NCBI GenBank assembly: GCA_964593155.1
Contig: CAZQHE010000119.1
Span: 1-13,331 of the forward strand
Source: JAJRXK01 sp964593155
GTDB taxonomy: Bacteria; Krumholzibacteriota; Krumholzibacteriia; JAJRXK01
Reading direction: 5' to 3'
Length of the DNA stretch: 13,331 nt
In this document: positions 7,775 to 13,331 of the stretch, piece by piece
Numbering within the stretch: the first letter of the stretch is position 1
How the letters are laid out: the number at the start of each line of letters is the position of its first letter
Notes under the pieces: generated by a model
Database searches by the model: none
Told to the model about the DNA's origin: nothing
What the model saw: only the letters and a program-made list of their open reading frames with translations
Made by a program: the position numbers and the translations under genes

Positions 7775-8302
7775 ATGAGCGAGCATCGGAGCTCGAAGAC
7801 CCATCGCCCGCGTCGTCGCTTCGTGGTGAACCGGCGCTACCAGGTGCAATTCGCCATTCTGCTGGTGATCTTCCAGTTCAACGTGGGGATCCTCTATCAG
7901 GGGATCCTGCAGATGCGTGTCGACGAGATCGCGCAGGACGCGGGCACGCTCGCCAACTTCACCGAGATGAACCTCTGGAACGCGCTCCTGCCATCCATGC
8001 TGGGCATCTCGGCCGTGGTGGCCCTGGTCACCTACGTCATGGGCCTGTTCTTCTCGAACTCGATCGTGGGTCCGATCCCACGGTTGCGGGCAGCCCTGCA
8101 GCAGATCGCCAGGGGCGACTTCTCGCCGCGGCTGCGCTTCCGGCCCGGCGACGCGCTCGAGGACGTTGCCGACGACGTGAACCGCATGGCCGCGGCGCTC
8201 GACGCACGTTACGGCAAGCACCAGGACGAAGCGGAGCCATCCGACGAGGCGGCGGCGGAGCCCGATCCCGAGGACCGCGAGCCGGTCGGAACCCACGGCT
8301 GA
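7775..8302 (+). CDS. Two-TM protein with a C-terminal HAMP domain and no output domain
   Basis: The product is 175 residues. A basic N-terminus (RPRRRFVVNRRYQ, 11-23) is followed by a TM helix at about 26-46, a short extracytoplasmic loop of about 25 residues, and a second TM helix at about 71-93. A HAMP domain follows at about 94-146 (SNSIVGPIPRLRAALQQIA, GDF, then RPGDALEDVADDVNRMAAAL). The last 25 residues are acidic and Glu/Ala/Pro-rich, probably disordered. HAMP domains relay conformational change from membrane sensors to kinase or chemoreceptor domains, but here nothing follows. Short HAMP-only membrane proteins exist in other bacteria, and their role is unclear. I chose the ATG at 7775 because GGAGACGGA lies just upstream and upstream codons look non-coding. 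It could signal to a partner protein in trans; the nearest candidate is the B12 sensor that follows it. Confidence 0.85.
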   Translation: MSEHRSSKTHRPRRRFVVNRRYQVQFAILLVIFQFNVGILYQGILQMRVDEIAQDAGTLANFTEMNLWNALLPSMLGISAVVALVTYVMGLFFSNSIVGPIPRLRAALQQIARGDFSPRLRFRPGDALEDVADDVNRMAAALDARYGKHQDEAEPSDEAAAEPDPEDREPVGTHG

Positions 8303-8315
8303 CGCAACCCGGAGT

Positions 8316-8340
8316 CGTTGCACATCGCAGAATCGCAACG
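8316..8340. repeat. Inverted repeat CGTTGC-N13-GCAACG
   Basis: CGTTGC (8316-8321) is mirrored by GCAACG (8335-8340) across a 13-base loop. It lies 14 bases after the HAMP gene stop and about 45 bases before a TTGACA box. No T-run follows, so it is a poor terminator. An operator for the next gene is possible but unproven. Confidence 0.4.
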
Positions 8341-8384
8341 GCGGGCTGCATCACTTCGGATCCCGAGGTCGAATTCACCAGTGG

Positions 8385-8413
8385 TTGACACCGGGCCGAA
8401 GGCTCGGGAAGCT
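8385..8413 (+). promoter_or_regulatory. Candidate promoter for the B12-sensor gene
   Basis: A perfect TTGACA (8385-8390) is followed after 17 bases by GAAGCT (8408-8413). The -35 is consensus. The -10 is poor, keeping only A2 and T6, as often seen in promoters that need an activator. It would give a leader of about 55 bases before the ATG at 8474. Confidence 0.35.
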
Positions 8414-8473
8414 GGTCTTCGGCTTCCGAACCGACGCCGGCCCGCCGGGCGCCTCGCGTCAGGAGGGGACGAC

Positions 8474-9535
8474 ATGGCGCAGTCCGAACGATTCTCGGCC
8501 CAGGTTCTCGAGAGCGGGGCCCGAGGCTACGCAGCACTGGCGACCACGGCACTCCTGGAGCGCCGCCCCGACCTGAGGGTGGACGGTGACGAGGCCCGTG
8601 CCTCGTGGCGGGCCCACCTCGTCCAGCGCATGCTCGAACTGCAGACGGCCGTGGCCCATGGCCGTCCGAACCTCTTCGTGGAACGTGTCCGCTGGTCGCG
8701 CCGGGCCCATCAGGCACGGGGTGTGGCCGAGTCGCAGCTGCGCGACGCGCTGCAGTGCCTGCGTGAGGTCCTGGCCGAGGAACTGCCGCCCCACGGTCGG
8801 CAGGGCGTCCTGGAGACGGTCGACCAGGCCGTCGCCGACTTCGACCGGCCCATCGAGATCGACGAGCGCGAGGTCGACCCCGAATCGCCCCACGGACGCC
8901 GGGCCATGCTCTACCTGTTGTCGGTGCTCGAGGGCCGATGCCGCCGGGCGGTCGACGAGCTGTTGCAGGCTCAGCGCGACGATCGACTCCCGCTGCGGAG
9001 CTGCATCCTCGACGTGCTCGTGCCCGCCCAGCGCGAGATCGGGCGCCTCTGGCACCTCGGCGACAGCGACATCGCCGAGGAGCACCTGGTGACCTCGACC
9101 ACCAAGCGTGCGATCGCTGCTCTGTCCCACGCGGCCAACGTCTCACCGCCGCGGGGTCTCACCGTGATGACCGCCGCGGTCGAGGGCGACACCCACGACG
9201 TCGGCGGGCAGGCGCTGTCGGCACTGCTGGAGGAACAGGGCTGGAACGCCGTCGATCTCGGGGCCGACGTACCCGCCGAGGACGTGGTGGGCGCGCGCGT
9301 GGCCTTCGAGCCCGATCTGGTGGTCGTCTCGGCGACCCTCACCATCCAGCTCTCGGCCCTCGAGCGGACGGTGCGCGCGCTGCGCGCCGAGGCCGGCGGG
9401 GACGTCCAGATCCTCGTGGCCGGGTCGGCGTGCGCCCATGACGCCGACCTGCCCGTCGCATGGGGGGCCGACGCCGTGGCGTGCAGCCTCGAGGCGGCGC
9501 TCGATCAGGTCGAGTCCTGGTTCTCGGGCGCCTAG
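8474..9535 (+). CDS. Cobalamin-binding sensor protein with CarH-like photoreceptor motif and novel helical N-terminal domain
   Basis: The product is 353 residues, started at the ATG behind AGGAGGGG (8461-8468). Residues about 145-220 are a four-helix B12 cap domain (B12-binding-2 type). It contains W193-H194 and, nine residues after W193, E203-H204. This W-x9-E-H signature, with a His directly after the Trp, is what AdoCbl photoreceptors of the CarH family carry. Residues about 228-350 are a Rossmann-type B12-binding domain with D239-x-H241-x-x-G244, where the His is the expected lower cobalt ligand; VVVSATLT (283-290) and VAGSACA (315-321) line the nucleotide tail. Residues 1-135 look all-helical and show no MerR winged helix, kinase or methyltransferase motif; at a distance they recall RsbR-type N-terminal domains. 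It might instead be a corrinoid carrier, but no methyltransferase partner is present. A light- or B12-responsive regulator acting by protein contact is the best inference. Confidence 0.88.
   Translation: MAQSERFSAQVLESGARGYAALATTALLERRPDLRVDGDEARASWRAHLVQRMLELQTAVAHGRPNLFVERVRWSRRAHQARGVAESQLRDALQCLREVLAEELPPHGRQGVLETVDQAVADFDRPIEIDEREVDPESPHGRRAMLYLLSVLEGRCRRAVDELLQAQRDDRLPLRSCILDVLVPAQREIGRLWHLGDSDIAEEHLVTSTTKRAIAALSHAANVSPPRGLTVMTAAVEGDTHDVGGQALSALLEEQGWNAVDLGADVPAEDVVGARVAFEPDLVVVSATLTIQLSALERTVRALRAEAGGDVQILVAGSACAHDADLPVAWGADAVACSLEAALDQVESWFSGA
9532..9535. other. Overlapping convergent stop codons (CTAG)
   Basis: The plus-strand B12-sensor gene ends with TAG at 9533-9535. The minus-strand membrane glycosidase-like gene ends with TAG at 9532-9534. 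Together they form the palindrome CTAG, so there is no space between the genes and any terminator must lie inside the opposing gene. Confidence 0.95.
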
Positions 9536-12243
9536 TCGGTGGTGCGGCGTCGCGGTTCTCGGAGCCCCCGGGCGAAGATTCCGCCGACGATGACCAGAGC
9601 CGCGACCGCCGTCCACCAGGCAGCCCCGGCCCAGACCTCTCCGACGCCCAGGTACTCGGTGACGCCGGCGAGCATCGAGGCGCCCATGGGCAGGACCACC
9701 AGTCCGTGGTCCAGCACACCCAGCACGCTGGCCGTGTGCGGCCACACCGCGGCCAGGATCGCGGCCGTGACGCCGCCGGCGACCATCAGGCCGCCGAGCG
9801 CCGCCGGGGCCCGCACGCTCCCGAGCCGCCGGCCCGACACGGCGAGGCCGTGGACCGCCCACAGCAGGCTCGCGATCCACGCGGTGAGGAACAGACCGCG
9901 GACCCACCCCTCGGTCCAGAATCCGAGCCAGAATCCGAGCGGTCCCGTCCACGACACGGCCACCAGGACGATGCCGGCACTCAGCAGAAGGGGCGCGAAG
10001 GCCGCGGGAACGTAGCGGTCGCGACGGCCGCGCGGGCGCGGTCCGTTCCACCCGGTCCGCAGTACGAGTGCGAAGACCACGATGGCACCGACCGTTCCCA
10101 GCGACAGCAGCGGGGTGGAGAAGGCCGAGAAGGCCAGGACCGATGCCCCGCAGTACGCGAGGACGGTCAGCGTGACCGCCCGGTACGGAGGGCCGCGCTC
10201 GGCGAGGAGCTCTCCGATCCGGTACGGCGCGAAGGCACCCAGGAACAGGAGCCGCGCCACGCCGCGTCCGGGCCAGGGCCCGGTGTGTCGTTGCACCCGG
10301 TGCGTTCCGGCGATCAGTAGGGTGACGAGCAGTATCAGCAGCAGACGGGCGAACCACGTGACCGCGGAGTTGCGCTCGGCGATCGCCAGCCCGCGTTCGG
10401 CCGCTGCGAAGTCATAGGCCGGGAAGTCGAGGTTCCCGCCCCAGCGCGCCTCGTGCCGAGCCCGCGCGCTCTCGAAGCTCTCCCGTGCCCGCAACCAGGC
10501 CGCCTGCGAGTCACGGTCGCGATCGTCGAGCCAGCGGTAGTACTGCAGGAAGGCCTCCCGGTAGTGGGCCAGCGCCGCGAACAGCGATTCCTGGTAGCGC
10601 AGGGAATCGATCGCGCGGTCGAGGAGTCCGGGATCCGGGACCGACCGTGCGCGGAGCGCCTCGACGGCGCGTCGCTGCTCGCGCACCGCGTCCAGAGCGG
10701 CACGACCCTCGGTCACCGCCTCGTCGAAGCGATCGCGGCTCTGTGCGTAGACGGTGCTCAGCACCGAATTCCATCCGCCGACGTGATCCCACTCGAAGAT
10801 CCACATCATCGGCGGCAGTTCGATTCCCGCGAACCACACCGCCTTCTCGGCGTACGGCCGCACGTAGAGCCCCGATCGGACCGTGTCGTGCGAGCCCAGG
10901 AGCAGCCCGACGAGCGTGTCGACCACGAGGGGGTCGTGCCCGAAGTGAGTGCGTACCCATTCCCGGGTCACCGTCTGCACGTCGAGGTCGGGATCGACGG
11001 CCAGCGCCGAGGTGACGGCCACGTTCGCGTCGATCCACAGCCAGAAACCTTCGAAGGCGTACAGTGAACGCGGTCCTGCCCGTAGCGGACCTCCTTCCTG
11101 GGTCCACTGGTAGATGCCCTCGATCCTCGGATTCGCGGCCAGGAAGGTGCGCAGCGCGCGCTGGTGTTCCTGGCCCAGGTGGTTCGGGAACGCACCGAAG
11201 CCTTCGTACTCGCGGCGGCTCTGCAGTTCGACCAGCCGTCGGTGCGAACCGTCGAACAGCGTGCGGTTCAGCGGGAAGTACGAGTAGTAGTCACCGCCCA
11301 CGAGCTTGGTCGAGACCACCAGGTGCTCGGATTCGATCGGACCGAGAACCGCGTCGTACACGGCCGGGTCGGTGTGCAACTCGCCCAGTGCCCCCACGCC
11401 CACCGACCAGCTGCGCAGGATCAGCTCGCGATCGCGAGCTTCGAAGGAGGGGAGCAGGCCCCGCAGCATGGCGCGCACCTCGCGCCCGTCGCGCACGTGC
11501 ATCTCGCTCCACACCGGCCAGCGCGCGCTGTTGTACAGCGGGCCGGCCTCGCCGATCCGCACGATCACGCCGTCGACCCCCAGGTCGTCGAGCGCCTCCT
11601 CGAAGCCGGCCCGGTACACGGACCACAGCTCCGGCTCGTCGGTCGGCAACCCGCCGAAGCGCGTGCGCAGGTAGCGTTCCAGCGGTTCGCTCAGTGCGAG
11701 CATGTCGGTCTTCAGGTACACCCGCATGCCGCGCTGCTGCGTGGTCGTGATCAGTTCGCCGAAGTGCCGGGCCAGGGTCTCGGCGCGATCCCGTGCCGCG
11801 GAGCCGGCGGGGATCACCTCGGACCCGCCGCCCACGGCGTCGAAGGTCAGCAGCTCGAGGAACAGGGGCACGACGATCCCGTTGTTGCCGTAGGCGCGCA
11901 TGCGATCGACGTGGTCGAACCACTCCGCCTCGACGCGTTCCCATTGCTCCCGGTCGATCCACGGGGCCCGGTCGAGCAGCAGGTCGTGGAAGGTGCGCGG
12001 GTTGTGGGAGTAGTCGTCGCCCCAGTCCGACGGATCGGCGGGAATGCCGACACCGCCCGCGTCGACGATACGCAGCGGCAGTGGGCCCTCGGCCACCTCG
12101 ACGTCGGGCGCCGGGGCCGGAGGATCGGCGGGACGGATCCGGACGTCGGTGCGCACGGCCTGGTCGATCTCGATGGCAAGGCCGAACGCGGTCACCAGGG
12201 CGACCACGAGGAACATCAGGGATCTGGTGGCGGGTCGGTGCAC
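9532..12243 (-). CDS. Membrane-tethered glycoside-hydrolase-like (GH67-resembling) protein with polytopic C-terminus
   Basis: The product is about 903 residues from a GTG at 12241-12243, which has GGGAGAGAG upstream. An ATG nine codons later (12214-12216) has no ribosome-binding site but would also retain the anchor. A basic start (VHRPATRSL) and hydrophobic residues about 10-25 form a signal anchor, placing what follows outside the inner membrane. Residues about 110-510 look like a (beta/alpha)8 glycosidase: YGNNGIVVPLFLELLTFD (118-135), VYLKTD (175-180), GVIVRIGEAG (225-234, Glu232), VELQSRREYEGFG (338-350) and GIYQWTQEGG (376-385). The layout recalls GH67 alpha-glucuronidases, but I cannot place the catalytic residues. 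Residues about 505-600 are a charged helical stalk. Residues about 627-893 hold eight or nine TM segments, and the tail RGLREPRRRTTD is basic. The substrate is unknown; action on envelope or imported polysaccharide is an inference. It is convergent with the B12-sensor gene and 119 bases downstream of dnaE2. Confidence 0.85.
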   Translation of the reverse strand: MHRPATRSLMFLVVALVTAFGLAIEIDQAVRTDVRIRPADPPAPAPDVEVAEGPLPLRIVDAGGVGIPADPSDWGDDYSHNPRTFHDLLLDRAPWIDREQWERVEAEWFDHVDRMRAYGNNGIVVPLFLELLTFDAVGGGSEVIPAGSAARDRAETLARHFGELITTTQQRGMRVYLKTDMLALSEPLERYLRTRFGGLPTDEPELWSVYRAGFEEALDDLGVDGVIVRIGEAGPLYNSARWPVWSEMHVRDGREVRAMLRGLLPSFEARDRELILRSWSVGVGALGELHTDPAVYDAVLGPIESEHLVVSTKLVGGDYYSYFPLNRTLFDGSHRRLVELQSRREYEGFGAFPNHLGQEHQRALRTFLAANPRIEGIYQWTQEGGPLRAGPRSLYAFEGFWLWIDANVAVTSALAVDPDLDVQTVTREWVRTHFGHDPLVVDTLVGLLLGSHDTVRSGLYVRPYAEKAVWFAGIELPPMMWIFEWDHVGGWNSVLSTVYAQSRDRFDEAVTEGRAALDAVREQRRAVEALRARSVPDPGLLDRAIDSLRYQESLFAALAHYREAFLQYYRWLDDRDRDSQAAWLRARESFESARARHEARWGGNLDFPAYDFAAAERGLAIAERNSAVTWFARLLLILLVTLLIAGTHRVQRHTGPWPGRGVARLLFLGAFAPYRIGELLAERGPPYRAVTLTVLAYCGASVLAFSAFSTPLLSLGTVGAIVVFALVLRTGWNGPRPRGRRDRYVPAAFAPLLLSAGIVLVAVSWTGPLGFWLGFWTEGWVRGLFLTAWIASLLWAVHGLAVSGRRLGSVRAPAALGGLMVAGGVTAAILAAVWPHTASVLGVLDHGLVVLPMGASMLAGVTEYLGVGEVWAGAAWWTAVAALVIVGGIFARGLREPRRRTTD
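9916..9939. repeat. Perfect 12-base tandem duplication inside the membrane glycosidase-like gene
   Basis: The unit CCAGAATCCGAG occurs twice head to tail. On the coding (minus) strand it encodes LGFW-LGFW, between TM segments near residues 768-775. It keeps the frame, so the protein is not disrupted. It looks like a recent slippage duplication. Confidence 0.9.
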
Positions 12244-12252
12244 GGGCGTTCG

Positions 12253-12297
12253 CTCTCTCCCGAGGGCCGGATCCCTCTCCGGGAACGGGACCGGCCC
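12253..12297 (-). promoter_or_regulatory. Leader hairpin directly upstream of the membrane glycosidase-like gene ribosome-binding site
   Basis: On the minus strand GGGCCGGTCCC (12287-12297 with 12291-12297 as its outer part) can pair with GGGA-T-CCGGCCC (12264-12275), leaving one bulged base (12271) and an 11-base loop. Only two bases separate it from the GGGAGAGAG ribosome-binding site (12253-12261). There is no T-run, so it is a weak terminator candidate for dnaE2. It could affect translation of the following gene. Confidence 0.45.
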
Positions 12298-12362
12298 ACG
12301 CGTCGTCTCGGGTCGGCTGCCCGTGAAGATGGGTTGAAGGGGGGCGCGTTGCCAGTCACCCC

Positions 12363-13331
<969 letters not shown>

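Overview
The window is about 13.3 kb of gene-dense, very GC-rich bacterial DNA. Codon third positions are strongly biased to G/C, which is why almost every real gene casts long open frames on the other strand. A diderm (Gram-negative-type) bacterium is suggested by a lipoprotein with a non-Asp +2 residue and by an envelope-anchored glycoside-hydrolase-like protein. A GTP-dependent PEP carboxykinase, a DnaE2-type polymerase and a B12-binding sensor would fit several GC-rich lineages (myxobacteria-like, Gemmatimonadota/FCB-like and others). The phylum cannot be fixed from this sequence alone.

Layout, left to right. (1) At 1-184 on the minus strand is the 5' end of a gene that runs off the left edge and is not recognised. 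(2) At 347-5574 on the minus strand is a two-gene operon: a lipoprotein with a probable SUKH (SMI1/KNR4-like) fold, overlapping by ATGA with a 1,517-residue protein. That protein has an acyl-CoA-synthetase-like adenylation domain at its N-terminus, a GNAT acetyltransferase at its C-terminus, and about 740 residues between them that I cannot assign. (3) The divergent spacer 5575-5741 carries a candidate promoter on each strand. (4) At 5742-7559 on the plus strand is pckG, GTP-type PEP carboxykinase, followed by a hairpin terminator. (5) At 7775-8302 on the plus strand is a small two-TM protein ending in a HAMP domain with no output module. (6) At 8474-9535 on the plus strand is a cobalamin-binding protein. 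It has the W-H...E-H signature of CarH-type B12 photoreceptors, but an all-helical N-terminal domain in place of a MerR DNA-binding domain. (7) At 9532-12243 on the minus strand is a roughly 900-residue membrane protein: signal anchor, glycoside-hydrolase-like barrel resembling GH67, helical stalk, and eight or nine C-terminal TM segments. Its stop codon overlaps that of gene 6 in a CTAG. (8) At 12363-13331 on the minus strand is the C-terminal third of an error-prone DNA polymerase (DnaE2/ImuC), cut by the right edge.

The genes do not form one obvious pathway. pckG (gluconeogenesis) and dnaE2 (damage-induced mutagenesis) are housekeeping or stress genes. The places with most unexplained biology are the lipoprotein plus acyl-ligase/GNAT operon, the HAMP plus B12-sensor pair, and the membrane-tethered glycosidase-like protein.
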